From: Candidatus Melainabacteria bacterium
GTDB taxonomy: Bacteria; Cyanobacteriota; Vampirovibrionia; Gastranaerophilales; Gastranaerophilaceae
Direction: 5' to 3'
NCBI GenBank assembly: GCA_003258725.1
Contig: QHMG01000004.1
Span: 124,001-188,000, forward strand
Length of the DNA: 64,000 nt
In this document: piece after piece, positions 50,462 to 60,760 of the stretch
How the letters are laid out: each line of letters begins with the position of its first letter
How positions within the stretch are numbered: position 1 is the stretch's first letter
The notes under the pieces: generated by a model
Told to the model about the DNA's origin: nothing
The model's database searches: none
The model's input: only the letters and a program-made list of their open reading frames with translations
Position numbers and translations under genes: made by a program

Positions 50462-52663
50462 GTGCACATAAGAGAACTATTACATAAGACAACTGCATTT
50501 ACGTTGGCGGAAATGATGGTTATATTGACTGTCATGAGTGTTGTTATGGCTGCAACAATGCCAATTATTACTGCTCCGGATAGCGCAATGTTGGGCGGTA
50601 CCGTTAGTGGTGATAACCTATGGACAAAGGGTAACAATTTTAAGAGTATTTCTACGGCTAACTTTGTGGCAGTAGGTATGGCGCCGGATGTAAACACGCC
50701 ATCAACAGGCACAGCCGGTTTATTTATCAATAATAAGGCGGATGAATCGAGTCCGTCACAAATTCTTTTTACAGTTTCGCCTGACGGAAAAACGGTTTAT
50801 AATGCAGGTCGTTTGTATTTAGGTTCTATGGATACCTATAATGTAGCCATTGGTGCTAATGCATTGACAGAGACAAAGCTAGAAATACCTGCTGCAGTTT
50901 ATAATGACTATAAAAATGTAGCTATTGGTGACTGGGCAATGAGGAGAGGTTCTACATCCGGTAGGGTAGGTTCTGTTGCAATTGGTTCAATGGCATCTTA
51001 TGGTTCATCTCCATACAATTCTGTTGCAATTGGATATGCGGCTTTAGCAGTAGGAAGCACTCAAAACAATGATAATAATGTTGGTATTGGGTACATGGCA
51101 GGCTATGATGGAAGCCCTAGTCATCCGCTAAATAGGACTGTTGATATAGGTTATTTGGCGGGATATAACACATCGTCTTATGGATATCGTGAAAATTTAA
51201 CCAATATAGGTTATCAAGCGGGAGCTATGTCAGAAGCAAGACATGCTGTTAATATTGGTTACTTAGCCGGTTTTGGCAATCATCCAACGGACACTGGTAG
51301 TAATCAGGTTTTAGGTGCTGTAAATATAGGTACAAATGCTGGTGCAATGCCTCTTGCGGAGTATGATAACACTTCAAATGACCGTTCAGCAAACTACCAT
51401 GTTGCAATGGGTGACCATGCGTTGTATGCTCCAATGGCATCGGTTGATGAGGTTGTGGCTATTGGCTCATATGCAGGCTATAATCTTAGAGGTGATACAA
51501 AAGGTGCTGTGTTTATTGGAAATAAAGCAGGTTATCGAATTCAACAAGGAAATATTAGAAATTATGAATTGGTTTCTATAGGTTCTTATGCTAATTACAA
51601 TGGTGTTGGAACTACAGTTGCAATAGGTTACATGGCTGGTTCTACAAAAGGGGCAATATCAAATTATGCAGGAAGTGGAAGATCCCAAACTCAGAATGAT
51701 AAAAAAATGAATGAGATTGCAATCGGTCATAAAGCTGGGGCTTCTTGTATTAATAGCGACTTAAATTCTTATGGAAATATCGCTATAGGACACAATGCTC
51801 TAGAAGAAACTAACGATTATAATGCTGTTATTAAAAGTATTTGTATTGGATATGGTTCGTGTGCTCCGGATACTAAGGCTGTATACAGTATACTGTTAGG
51901 ACAATATGCATCTGCTAACCCAAATACAGGAAGTAACAATAAATATCCTATGTTTAGTGTTATTTCTCCAACTTGGTATACTAAGGCATCCTATTTGGGG
52001 TTAGATGGAATACATCGTAATCCTAAAGGTGGAACTGTTGTTAGATTTGATAATTCTTCATCAAATAGACTTTTAAAATACAGAAGCAATGATGCAAATA
52101 ATTACAGTCAAATGATAATTGCAGAAACAAGCTTACTTAATTCTCCTATTGGTAATGATAATGATTATAATGATTCTTCTGTTATTATTTTAGATGCAAC
52201 AAATATTTATGGTCCAACGTCAAAACCAACTGGATATACCTCAAGTGATAAAACGTTGAAAGAAAATGTAAAACCTTTAAAATATTCATTGGCGGAAATA
52301 AATCGATTAAATGTATATGAATTTAGTTATCAAGACGAACCAGATGTTCGTCGTATAGGTGTAATAGCTCAAGAATTAAAAAAAGTTATTCCAGAAGCCG
52401 TAGATATATCTAAAAAAGAATCTTTTACAATTAATCCTGACTGGGTATTTTACACTATGTTTAATGCAGTAAAAGAATTGGATAAGACGGTAGAATCTTG
52501 CAAATCAAGTTTGTTGGCATATGCTAAAGAATATCAATCATTGTCTATCAAAATGAAATCTTTAGAAAAAGAACAAAAACAACTGGAAAAAGAAAGAAAA
52601 TCATTAGAAAAACAGATAAATAAAGCGTATAGAAAAGCAGAAAAAATGGAGAAAAGTGCATAG
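50462..52663 (+). CDS. Prepilin-like protein with YadA-type head repeats and S74 self-cleaving chaperone, copy 1
   Basis: A 733-residue protein with three parts. The N-terminus is a type IV prepilin signal: short basic leader, then A|FTLAEMMVILTVMSVVMAA, with the +5 Glu. From about residue 110 to 510 come a dozen or so short repeats built on AIG-xx-A(G), such as VAIGYAALAVGS and NIGYLAGY, like the left-handed beta-roll of YadA heads. The C-terminus is an S74 intramolecular chaperone: SSDKTLKENVK has the catalytic pair S595/K600 (spacing of five), and IGVIAQELKKVIPEAV is typical; a coiled coil ends the protein. The domain should cut itself off after trimer folding. GTG is the start, with GGAG five bases before it. 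First of three paralogues. Confidence 0.88.
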   Translation: MHIRELLHKTTAFTLAEMMVILTVMSVVMAATMPIITAPDSAMLGGTVSGDNLWTKGNNFKSISTANFVAVGMAPDVNTPSTGTAGLFINNKADESSPSQILFTVSPDGKTVYNAGRLYLGSMDTYNVAIGANALTETKLEIPAAVYNDYKNVAIGDWAMRRGSTSGRVGSVAIGSMASYGSSPYNSVAIGYAALAVGSTQNNDNNVGIGYMAGYDGSPSHPLNRTVDIGYLAGYNTSSYGYRENLTNIGYQAGAMSEARHAVNIGYLAGFGNHPTDTGSNQVLGAVNIGTNAGAMPLAEYDNTSNDRSANYHVAMGDHALYAPMASVDEVVAIGSYAGYNLRGDTKGAVFIGNKAGYRIQQGNIRNYELVSIGSYANYNGVGTTVAIGYMAGSTKGAISNYAGSGRSQTQNDKKMNEIAIGHKAGASCINSDLNSYGNIAIGHNALEETNDYNAVIKSICIGYGSCAPDTKAVYSILLGQYASANPNTGSNNKYPMFSVISPTWYTKASYLGLDGIHRNPKGGTVVRFDNSSSNRLLKYRSNDANNYSQMIIAETSLLNSPIGNDNDYNDSSVIILDATNIYGPTSKPTGYTSSDKTLKENVKPLKYSLAEINRLNVYEFSYQDEPDVRRIGVIAQELKKVIPEAVDISKKESFTINPDWVFYTMFNAVKELDKTVESCKSSLLAYAKEYQSLSIKMKSLEKEQKQLEKERKSLEKQINKAYRKAEKMEKSA

Positions 52664-54805
52664 ATGAAATTCAAGTTTAAAAACTTAATAGCATTCACAC
52701 TTTCAGAGATGATGATTGTACTTTTAATCGTCAGCGTAATTTCTGCTGCAACAATTCCAACAATTACGCAACAAAAACAAAAACCATACAATGTTACAGA
52801 AAACAATTCAACCTCAACAAATGATATATGGAAATATGATAAATTTTCAGGTATTACAGTTAGTGATTCTTTGAGTGATAGCGACCAAAAAGTTGTTATT
52901 GGTACTGATACAAAGAGTTATACAGCATCACAAATAGATGATTATAAAACAGCGTTTGACGGTACAAGACCGGCATTGGTTATTCAAAAAAATCAAGGAA
53001 CTTTAGCTAAAAACGCAGATAGAGGTCAAATGATACTTTATGACAGAGGCAAATATGTTGGTTCTGTTGGTTTGGATGCTTCAGATAACATAATGATTGG
53101 TGCAAATGCTTTAACTCATAGTACAGATGTTGGTTCAAAAAATATAGCTGTAGGTTATTATGCCGGAAATGGAAATTTAATTGGTGCCATTTCAAGTATT
53201 ATGATAGGTGAAAAAGCTATGTCTAGTAATATACCTATTATAACTAGAGCTATTGCAATCGGTAGATATGCAGCATATGGTAGTAGTTATGAATTAGAAA
53301 GCGTAAACATTGGTGAATGTGCCGGTTCAAATGTTTGTTATGGCCCTGTGAAATATGCAAATGCTGCTCCTACATATAATGGTGTTCAACAAAAATATAA
53401 TATAGCAATTGGCTCAATGGCGGGTAGATTAGGTTATAGACCTTTGTCTGCATTTGCAGCAATAAAGAACATTAGTATTGGTTATTATTCAGGTAACTAT
53501 GGTTATGGTGCAGCAGGTAATAATGGGCGTGATATGCAGATGGAAAATATTTCTATTGGTACATATTCAGGTCTTAATAATGCCTATTCTAATACTGTTA
53601 ATATTGGTGTTTTTGCGGGAGGCAGATCATCTAACAACAAAAATGATTATCATGAAATTAAAGAAAGTAATATTAATATAGGTCATTATGCAGGTGCAAA
53701 TAATGATAGTGATTCATTGACGTATAATTCTGCATTAATTTCATCAGAAGGTCAAAATGTAAAAATTGGTAATTACGCTGGAGTTAATAATTTTGGCTTT
53801 TCAAGAAGCGTAACTATAGGCTCATTTGCAGGTTTTGGTGCGAGAGGATCCTATTTTAAAAACGGTACATTAGGGGCTTCTACAGTAACAGCAATTGGAT
53901 ATTATGCAATGTATGGTGCATCATCTTCTAATGCAGTTGCGATTGGTGCTTACGCAGGTGCTTTTTCTGCAAGTTCGGATGCTATTATGATTGGCAAAAA
54001 AGCAGGTTATAATAATAGTGGCGTGAATAATATTCTTATAGGGCAATATGCAGCTGCAGAAACATCATTAAGTAATTCAATTGCAATAGGATTTGAAGCG
54101 GGAAAACTGTCCGGCGGAAGTAATAATGTATTTATAGGCTATGGCGCAGGACATTTTGGTTCAAATCGTGTAACAGGAAGCAATAAGTATATCTTACTTC
54201 CTTATTCTTCAAGTACTTTTCAATCAGACACAGGCTATAGATTTAATCTTTCATCAACAAGACCTCAAATGATTATAGGTCCTGGACATGGTGCTCCCGG
54301 AGGTGCTTCTTTCAATAATACAATACTTTTGTTATATGCTAATAAAGTCTATGCACGCCAAACTTCAATGACATTATTCTCTTCTGATAGAAGAGCAAAA
54401 GAAAATATCATAAAGGCAAAATATGGTATAAATGAAATTCGTAAAATAAATACTTACACATTTAATTTTAAATCTGATAAAACAAAAAATGTGCAAGTAG
54501 GTCTTATTGCTCAAGAAGTTCAAAAATATATTCCAGAAGCAGTAAAAGAAAATATTTATACAGGAAAACTTATGATAGATTTTGATTGGATTTTATTTCC
54601 GGTAGCAAATGCAATCAAAGATGTTGATAAAACTCTTATTCAAATGAACAAAGATTTAATGGCACAAGCAAAACAACTTGTTTCTCTTGAAAAACATGTT
54701 GACAAACTTGAAAGTAAAGTAAGAACAACATTTGAAAAGCAAGAAAAGATGCAATATAAGTTGAATGATACAAAAGATATATTAAATAAAATGGAGAATA
54801 AGTAA
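52664..54805 (+). CDS. Prepilin-like protein with YadA-type head repeats and S74 self-cleaving chaperone, copy 2
   Basis: A 713-residue paralogue of the preceding gene; it starts on the base after that gene's stop. The prepilin segment is A|FTLSEMMIVLLIVSVISAA. About 400 residues of AIGxxA-type repeats follow (ISIGTYSGLNNAYSNTVNIGVFAG is one example), with longer Gly/Asn/Ser loops. The S74 domain contains SSDRRAKENI with S574/K579 and VGLIAQEVQKYIPEAV, then a Met/Gln/Lys-rich coiled coil. Sequence identity to copies 1 and 3 is low in the repeats but strong at the pilin and S74 ends. The middle has a cysteine pair in SVNIGECAGSNVCYG. Confidence 0.88.
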   Translation: MKFKFKNLIAFTLSEMMIVLLIVSVISAATIPTITQQKQKPYNVTENNSTSTNDIWKYDKFSGITVSDSLSDSDQKVVIGTDTKSYTASQIDDYKTAFDGTRPALVIQKNQGTLAKNADRGQMILYDRGKYVGSVGLDASDNIMIGANALTHSTDVGSKNIAVGYYAGNGNLIGAISSIMIGEKAMSSNIPIITRAIAIGRYAAYGSSYELESVNIGECAGSNVCYGPVKYANAAPTYNGVQQKYNIAIGSMAGRLGYRPLSAFAAIKNISIGYYSGNYGYGAAGNNGRDMQMENISIGTYSGLNNAYSNTVNIGVFAGGRSSNNKNDYHEIKESNINIGHYAGANNDSDSLTYNSALISSEGQNVKIGNYAGVNNFGFSRSVTIGSFAGFGARGSYFKNGTLGASTVTAIGYYAMYGASSSNAVAIGAYAGAFSASSDAIMIGKKAGYNNSGVNNILIGQYAAAETSLSNSIAIGFEAGKLSGGSNNVFIGYGAGHFGSNRVTGSNKYILLPYSSSTFQSDTGYRFNLSSTRPQMIIGPGHGAPGGASFNNTILLLYANKVYARQTSMTLFSSDRRAKENIIKAKYGINEIRKINTYTFNFKSDKTKNVQVGLIAQEVQKYIPEAVKENIYTGKLMIDFDWILFPVANAIKDVDKTLIQMNKDLMAQAKQLVSLEKHVDKLESKVRTTFEKQEKMQYKLNDTKDILNKMENK

Positions 54806-54810
54806 AGTTA

Positions 54811-57102
54811 ATGAAGAAAAAGACAATCAAAAACTACATAGCCTTTACTTTAACCGAAATGACAATGGTACTTTTGATTATGAGTATTATTGCTGCAGTT
54901 TCGGCTCCACTTGTAAAACACGCAGTTTCTGACGTTGTTAGTTCTTCTGTCGCTGAATCAACAGGAATATGGCGAAAAATATCTAGCTTGTCGGGTATTT
55001 TTTATTCAAGTGTTGGAAACGGCATAGTCTCAATTGGTACAATTCCTGGGGCTGAACCAATTAATTATGGTTTTCCAGCTATGATTATTCAATCTAATGG
55101 CGGTGATAAAACTAACTTAGTTTCTCAATTAGGTTTTTATAGTACAAGTATATCAAACTCTCAAAGAATGTCTTTTGATAGATATAATAACATTGCAATT
55201 GGTAGAAATATAAAGTCAAATTCTAATTCTGATTCTCTATCTTATGGAAAAATTACAATAGGTTCAGATATTGGTAATGAAAAACAATTAGGTTCAAATC
55301 AAGCAATATTAATGGGTAGTACTTCTCTTAATACTGTTTATGCATCTGTAAATCATTCAATATTAATTGGTAATTATGTTGCAAATCAACAACAAATAGG
55401 TCCAATTGGAATCGAAGAGAAGAATATAGATGATACAATAAATATTGGTTCATATTCATCTACGCTTTTTGCGGGAAATATTGCTTATGGTTATTCTTCC
55501 ATTAATATTGGTAACGAAACAGCACGATATACTACAAAAAATATATATAATGTAAATATCGGATACCTTGCTGCATATGAGTGTGAGGAGTCAGAAAATA
55601 ATGTTAATATAGGTTCATTTGCAGGAAGTACTCTAAGTGGTTCTACTGGGAATAATTCCAAAAGTATTAACATTGGAAAATATGCAGGAGCATTTAAGAC
55701 TCAATATGGGGTTTATGCGGGACTAAGCTATTCTAACGTTTTTGTAGGACAGTTTGCAGGTTCTTATTTAACTAAAGCGTATAAAACAAACATAATTCCA
55801 AAATCAGATAGCTATTTAAGAAGAAATAATATTGCTATTGGTTTAGGCTCACTTGCCTCTACGTGGAAATATGATCATTTGGAAGCTTTGGATTTAATGA
55901 ATAATACTTGTGACGATGCTGTTATAACAAAAATGTGTGGAGAAGACAAAGCTTTTGTGTCAACGAAGGCGATGGCAAACGATATAGCAATAGGTGCTTT
56001 TGCCGGCAATAATATTCACATAATGGGTTATCAATATTCAAATACTGTAAACAATCATAATATAATTCTTATAGGTGCTTATGCAGGTGCAAAATCTGTA
56101 CCTTTTAATAATTATATGCATGCAATTCCCCTTTCACCTGGTACACCCGCAGCTGCTGATAATAATACAACATATAAGGGTACTATTGCCATAGGACCTT
56201 TTGCGAGTTTTTCTGCTGGAAGGGCAAGAGATAATGATTCTTACAAAAGCTCTGTAGATGGTTTTACTAACTCTATTTCAATAGGTAACTATGCAGGATA
56301 TGAAAGTATTCAACAAGGGCAAATAGCTATCGGTAATTATGCAGGTGCTGTTTCAGGGGAAATAGTTAATGGTAGAGATGCATCTGCAGCAAACTCTAAG
56401 ATTTTTATAGGTAATTTTGCCGGATATGAATCTAATGGTAGTGCTATAGGCATTGGAAATTATGCTTGTTCAAGACTCGAAGGTTTCAATAACATGTGTT
56501 TTGGTAATTTTACTTATGCAATGTCGTTGAAAGATGGATATGATATGAATACAGTCTGGTGGGCGTATGATAGACCTTTTTATCGTACCACTGCTGTGTT
56601 TTATGCCGGTGCCGGAGTTGGTCAACAAAGTGATTTAATTTTAGCTACAAAAAAGATTTATACAAGAGATGGAACATTTTTAAGTGTTACTTCTGATGCT
56701 CGTTCAAAACGTAAAATTAATTTGGTTAATTATGGTATAAAAGATTTCAGAAAATTTGATATCTATAACTTTACGCTAAAAGCTGACAAAGAACACGAAA
56801 AACATATTGGGGTTATCGCTCAAGAATACAGAAAAGCCTTCCCTCTAGGATTAGACAAAAACGGAAAATACTATTCTGTAAAACTTGATTGGCTTTACTA
56901 TTCTATGATTAACGCTGTCAAAGATTTAGACAAACTTATTCAAGAATTCCAAGTCAAATTTGACGAATATATCAACAACTTTGAATCTATAAAGGCTAGA
57001 ATTGATGTTCTTGAAAAAGCTGTTGCACAAGAAAAAACCAACAATGAAAATATGCGCAAACAATTAGAACAAGTTAATGCAAAATTAAATGCGAAGAAGT
57101 AA
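54811..57102 (+). CDS. Prepilin-like protein with YadA-type head repeats and S74 self-cleaving chaperone, copy 3
   Basis: A 763-residue protein, the longest of the three, five bases after copy 2. It has A|FTLTEMTMVLLIMSIIAAVSAP at the N-terminus, repeats with the AIG/NIG pattern (ISIGNYAGYESIQQGQIAIGNYAG), and an S74 domain beginning VTSDARSKRKI with S628/K633, followed by HIGVIAQEYRKAFPLGL. The S74 region is less like the family around VNYGIKDFRKFD than in the other copies but the dyad is intact. A helical tail follows. The protein also contains several Cys. A weak terminator lies about 90 bases after it. Confidence 0.87.
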   Translation: MKKKTIKNYIAFTLTEMTMVLLIMSIIAAVSAPLVKHAVSDVVSSSVAESTGIWRKISSLSGIFYSSVGNGIVSIGTIPGAEPINYGFPAMIIQSNGGDKTNLVSQLGFYSTSISNSQRMSFDRYNNIAIGRNIKSNSNSDSLSYGKITIGSDIGNEKQLGSNQAILMGSTSLNTVYASVNHSILIGNYVANQQQIGPIGIEEKNIDDTINIGSYSSTLFAGNIAYGYSSINIGNETARYTTKNIYNVNIGYLAAYECEESENNVNIGSFAGSTLSGSTGNNSKSINIGKYAGAFKTQYGVYAGLSYSNVFVGQFAGSYLTKAYKTNIIPKSDSYLRRNNIAIGLGSLASTWKYDHLEALDLMNNTCDDAVITKMCGEDKAFVSTKAMANDIAIGAFAGNNIHIMGYQYSNTVNNHNIILIGAYAGAKSVPFNNYMHAIPLSPGTPAAADNNTTYKGTIAIGPFASFSAGRARDNDSYKSSVDGFTNSISIGNYAGYESIQQGQIAIGNYAGAVSGEIVNGRDASAANSKIFIGNFAGYESNGSAIGIGNYACSRLEGFNNMCFGNFTYAMSLKDGYDMNTVWWAYDRPFYRTTAVFYAGAGVGQQSDLILATKKIYTRDGTFLSVTSDARSKRKINLVNYGIKDFRKFDIYNFTLKADKEHEKHIGVIAQEYRKAFPLGLDKNGKYYSVKLDWLYYSMINAVKDLDKLIQEFQVKFDEYINNFESIKARIDVLEKAVAQEKTNNENMRKQLEQVNAKLNAKK

Positions 57103-57191
57103 GATTCTTTAGAGTTCCTAAAACAAGTTTATGTTGGCAAATTTAAAAACTTTTTTAACATTTGGGGGTTGACAGCCTAAGCCCGATTACC

Positions 57192-57216
57192 AAACGATTT
57201 GCCTGATTGTTTTTTA
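57192..57216 (+). terminator. Weak terminator after the prepilin/S74 operon
   Basis: AAACGAT (57192-57198) pairs with ATTGTTT (57206-57212), including one G-T pair, then more T. It is less convincing than others in the window; read-through into rpoB is possible. Confidence 0.4.
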
Positions 57217-57264
57217 AATTGTAAAATTTTATTAAGCATATTTTTAGTCATTTTTTTATATTAA

Positions 57265-57292
57265 TTGACTATAATATTTGATGTGTTACGAT
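57265..57292 (+). promoter_or_regulatory. Candidate rpoB promoter
   Basis: TTGACT (57265-57270), a 16-bp spacer, TACGAT (57287-57292), about 100 bases before rpoB. A TATAAT at 57270-57275 could be the -10 of a second promoter. Confidence 0.5.
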
Positions 57293-57393
57293 TTACTAGC
57301 ATGCATTTGATTTTATATTTTATACAAATAGCCCAAATGTAAAGAAAAATTAAGACGTACGTACACAATAGAATAAAGAACGAGGTTAATTTA

Positions 57394-60300
57394 ATGTCGA
57401 CTCAATTTGCTAAAAGAAAAACACCAATGGGTATTCCGGCAACTAATCTGGATTATTTACCCGACTTAATTGAAGTGCAAAAAAAATCGTTTGAATGGTT
57501 TTTAAAGGAAGGTTTGAAGGAAGAATTACTTGCTTTCTCTCCTATTAAAGACTATACAGGAAGATTAGAATTACACTTCTTACCAAACTACACATTTGAT
57601 AATGCTAAATACACTATCGAAGAAGCTAGAATCCACGATGCGACTTACGCAAAACAATTACGTGTTATGGTTAGACTTGTAAACCGTGATTCTGGTGAAA
57701 TTAAAGAACAAGAAGTTTATATCGGTGATATTCCGACTATGACTGACAAAGGTACTTTCATTGTTAACGGTGCTGAACGTGTTATCGTTTCTCAAATCGT
57801 TCGTTCTCCTGGTGTTTACTTCAAACGTGAAGTTTCTCCAACTGGTAAACGTTTATACAATGCAACTGTTATTCCAAACCGTGGTGCTTGGATTAAAATT
57901 GAAACTGATTCTAACGATTTAGTTTACGTAAAAATCGACAAGAACAGAAAAATCCTAGCTACAACTTTATTGAAAGCTATGGGCTTGTCAGTTGCAGAAA
58001 TGGAAGCTTCTTTTACTCACTTCGAATTCTTGAAAAAGACTTTAGAAAAAGATACAGCTGAAACTACTGATGATGCTTTAATTGATGTTTACAAGAAACT
58101 TAGACCTGGTGATCCTGCATCAGCTCAAGGTGGACGTCAAATTATTGAAGCTCGTTTCTTTGATGAAAAGAAATATGATATCGGTCGTGTAGGTCGTTAT
58201 AAATTAAATAAAAAGTTGAACTTGAATATTGCTGCTTCTCAAAGAACTTTAACTATTCAAGATATCGTTGCTTCTATCGAATATTTAATCAACTTAACTT
58301 ATGATGAAGGTACAGTTGATGATATCGACCACTTAGGCAACAGACGTGTTCGTTCAGTTGGTGAATTGTTACAAAATCAATTTAGAGTTGGTTTAAGCCG
58401 TATTGAACGTATCGTTAAAGAAAGAATGACACTACAAGATAGTGAAACTCTTACTCCATTGAACTTGTTAAATACAAAACCCTTGGTTGCAGCATTAAAA
58501 GAATTCTTTGGAAGTTCTCAATTATCTCAATTTATGGACCAAATCAACCCATTAGCTGAATTAACTCACAAAAGACGTATTTCAGCTTTAGGACCTGGTG
58601 GTTTGATGAGAGAACGTGCTGGTTTTGCAGTTCGTGATATTCACCCATCTCACTACGGTCGTATTTGTCCGATTGAAACTCCTGAAGGTCCAAACGCAGG
58701 TTTGATTGGTTCTTTAGCTACTCACGCAAAAGTAAATGATTACGGTTTTATTGAATCACCATTCTTCATTGTTAGAGATGGAAAGGTTACTGATGAAGTA
58801 GTTTATATGACTGCAGACGAAGATGAAAACTATCGTTGTGCTCCTGCTGACGTTGAACTTAATGAAGATAGAACATTCAAAAATGCTCAAGTTCCAGTTC
58901 GTTACAGATCTGAATTTGTAATGAGTGAATCTTCAAAAGTTGACTACGTTGGTGTTTGCCCAATTCAAATTATCTCTGTTGCGACATCAGTTATTCCATT
59001 CATTGAACACGATGATGCCAACCGTGCATTGATGGGTTCTAACATGCAACGTCAATCAGTTCCTCTTTTAATTACTGAAAGACCAAGAGTTGCAACAGGT
59101 ATGGAAGCTAGAGCTGCTAAAGACTCTGGTATGTTGATTGTTTCTGAATACGACGGTGTCGTTGAAAGAGTAGTCGGCGAAGAAATTACAATAAGAGACA
59201 CAGAAGGTATTCCACACGTATACCAATTAATGAAATATGTAAGAAGTAACCAAGATACTTGTATTAACCAAAAGCCAATTGTTAGAGAAGGCGACAAGGT
59301 TAAAGCAGGTGATGTAATCGCAGACGGTGCATCTACTTGTGGTGGTGAACTTTCATTAGGTAAAAATGTTTTAATCGCTTATATGCCTTGGGAAGGTTAC
59401 AACTTCGAAGATGCTATTCTTCTTTCAGAAAGATGTGTTCACGATGACATCTTTACTTCAGTTCACATTGAAAAATTAGAAATTGATGCAAGACAAACAA
59501 AACTTGGACCAGAAGAAATTACTCGTGAAATTCCAAATGTTTCAGAAGAATCTTTGAGACACTTAGATGAACGTGGTATTGTTCGTATCGGTGCAAGAGT
59601 TTATGCAGATGATATTTTGGTTGGTAAAGTTACACCAAAAGGTGAATCTGAACATCCACCAGAAGAAAAATTATTAAGAGCAATCTTTGCAGAAAAAGCA
59701 AGAGATGTAAAAGATAACTCATTAAGAGTTCCTCACGGCGAAGGCGGTAGAGTTCTTGATGTTAAGGTATTTGATAGAGAAAAAGGTGATGAATTACCAC
59801 CTGGAGCAAATACAGTTATCAGAGTTTACATCGCTCAAAAACGTAAAGTATCAGTAGGTGACAAACTTTCAGGTCGTCACGGTAACAAGGGTATCGTATC
59901 AAGAATTCTTGCAAAAGAAGATATGCCATTCTTACCAGACGGTACTCCTGTAGATGTTGTATTGAACCCTCTAGGTGTTCCTTCTCGTATGAACGTAGGT
60001 CAAACTTATGAACACTTATTAGGTTTAGCATCTTATTTGACTAAAGACTACTACGCAGCTCCATCATTTGATGAAAGATATGGTAAAAACATGTCTGAAA
60101 AAGTAACAAAAGAAGAATTGTTACGTGGTATCAAAGAAACTGGTTGTGATTGGGTAGGAGAAGACGGCAAAGTTCGCTTAATCGACGGTAGAACTGGTGA
60201 ACCATTCGATGAACCAGTTGCAGTTGGTTTAACTTATTTCTTGAAACTTGTTCACTTAGTAGATGATAAAATTCACGCTCGTTCAACAGGTCCTTACTCA

Positions 60301-60708
60301 TTAGTAACTCAACAACCTTTGGGTGGTAAGGCTCAATTCGGTGGACAAAGATTCGGTGAAATGGAAGTTTGGGCTCTTGAAGCTTATGGTGCAGCCTATG
60401 TACTTCAAGAAATGCTTACAATCAAATCCGATGATGTTAACGGACGTAACAGAGCGTACGAAGCAATTGTTAAAGGTGATAACATTCCAAGACCTGGTAT
60501 TCCAGAATCATTCAAAGTACTTGTAAGAGAATTACAAAGTATCGGTTTGGATATTACGGTAGCTAAGAAAGACGGTATTGAAGTTGACTTAATGAGCGAT
60601 ATGGATGACTTGAGAAAAGCTGCTCCAAAACGCACATTATCAGACATTGATTCAGAATTGTTGAATATCAACTTCTTTGAAACACCAACAACTTTCGGAG
60701 ATATATAA
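57394..60708 (+). CDS. rpoB: RNA polymerase beta subunit
   Basis: An 1104-residue core subunit, close to the size of cyanobacterial RpoB. Known blocks are intact: SRERAG-equivalent in ALGPGGLMRERAGFAVRDIHPSHYGRICPIETPEGPNAGLIGSLA (rifampicin region), GKNVLIAYMPWEGYNFEDA, KVGDKLSGRHGNKG (here VSVGDKLSGRHGNKGIVS), and the C-terminal QRFGEMEVWALEAYGAA. No rplL or other ribosomal gene precedes it in the window. CGAGGTTAA-type sequence lies before the ATG. The three polymerase genes make one operon. Confidence 0.97.
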   Translation: MSTQFAKRKTPMGIPATNLDYLPDLIEVQKKSFEWFLKEGLKEELLAFSPIKDYTGRLELHFLPNYTFDNAKYTIEEARIHDATYAKQLRVMVRLVNRDSGEIKEQEVYIGDIPTMTDKGTFIVNGAERVIVSQIVRSPGVYFKREVSPTGKRLYNATVIPNRGAWIKIETDSNDLVYVKIDKNRKILATTLLKAMGLSVAEMEASFTHFEFLKKTLEKDTAETTDDALIDVYKKLRPGDPASAQGGRQIIEARFFDEKKYDIGRVGRYKLNKKLNLNIAASQRTLTIQDIVASIEYLINLTYDEGTVDDIDHLGNRRVRSVGELLQNQFRVGLSRIERIVKERMTLQDSETLTPLNLLNTKPLVAALKEFFGSSQLSQFMDQINPLAELTHKRRISALGPGGLMRERAGFAVRDIHPSHYGRICPIETPEGPNAGLIGSLATHAKVNDYGFIESPFFIVRDGKVTDEVVYMTADEDENYRCAPADVELNEDRTFKNAQVPVRYRSEFVMSESSKVDYVGVCPIQIISVATSVIPFIEHDDANRALMGSNMQRQSVPLLITERPRVATGMEARAAKDSGMLIVSEYDGVVERVVGEEITIRDTEGIPHVYQLMKYVRSNQDTCINQKPIVREGDKVKAGDVIADGASTCGGELSLGKNVLIAYMPWEGYNFEDAILLSERCVHDDIFTSVHIEKLEIDARQTKLGPEEITREIPNVSEESLRHLDERGIVRIGARVYADDILVGKVTPKGESEHPPEEKLLRAIFAEKARDVKDNSLRVPHGEGGRVLDVKVFDREKGDELPPGANTVIRVYIAQKRKVSVGDKLSGRHGNKGIVSRILAKEDMPFLPDGTPVDVVLNPLGVPSRMNVGQTYEHLLGLASYLTKDYYAAPSFDERYGKNMSEKVTKEELLRGIKETGCDWVGEDGKVRLIDGRTGEPFDEPVAVGLTYFLKLVHLVDDKIHARSTGPYSLVTQQPLGGKAQFGGQRFGEMEVWALEAYGAAYVLQEMLTIKSDDVNGRNRAYEAIVKGDNIPRPGIPESFKVLVRELQSIGLDITVAKKDGIEVDLMSDMDDLRKAAPKRTLSDIDSELLNINFFETPTTFGDI

Positions 60709-60760
60709 AATCCGAACCAACGTAATTAGACAATAAACTCAACAAAAGGAGAAATTATAA

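Noticed and set aside
50850..57000. Regularly recurring GGT/ATTGG motifs that could suggest a CRISPR-like array
   Set aside because: The repeats vary in sequence and spacing, keep reading frame and encode the AIG-type protein motif; they are coding repeats.
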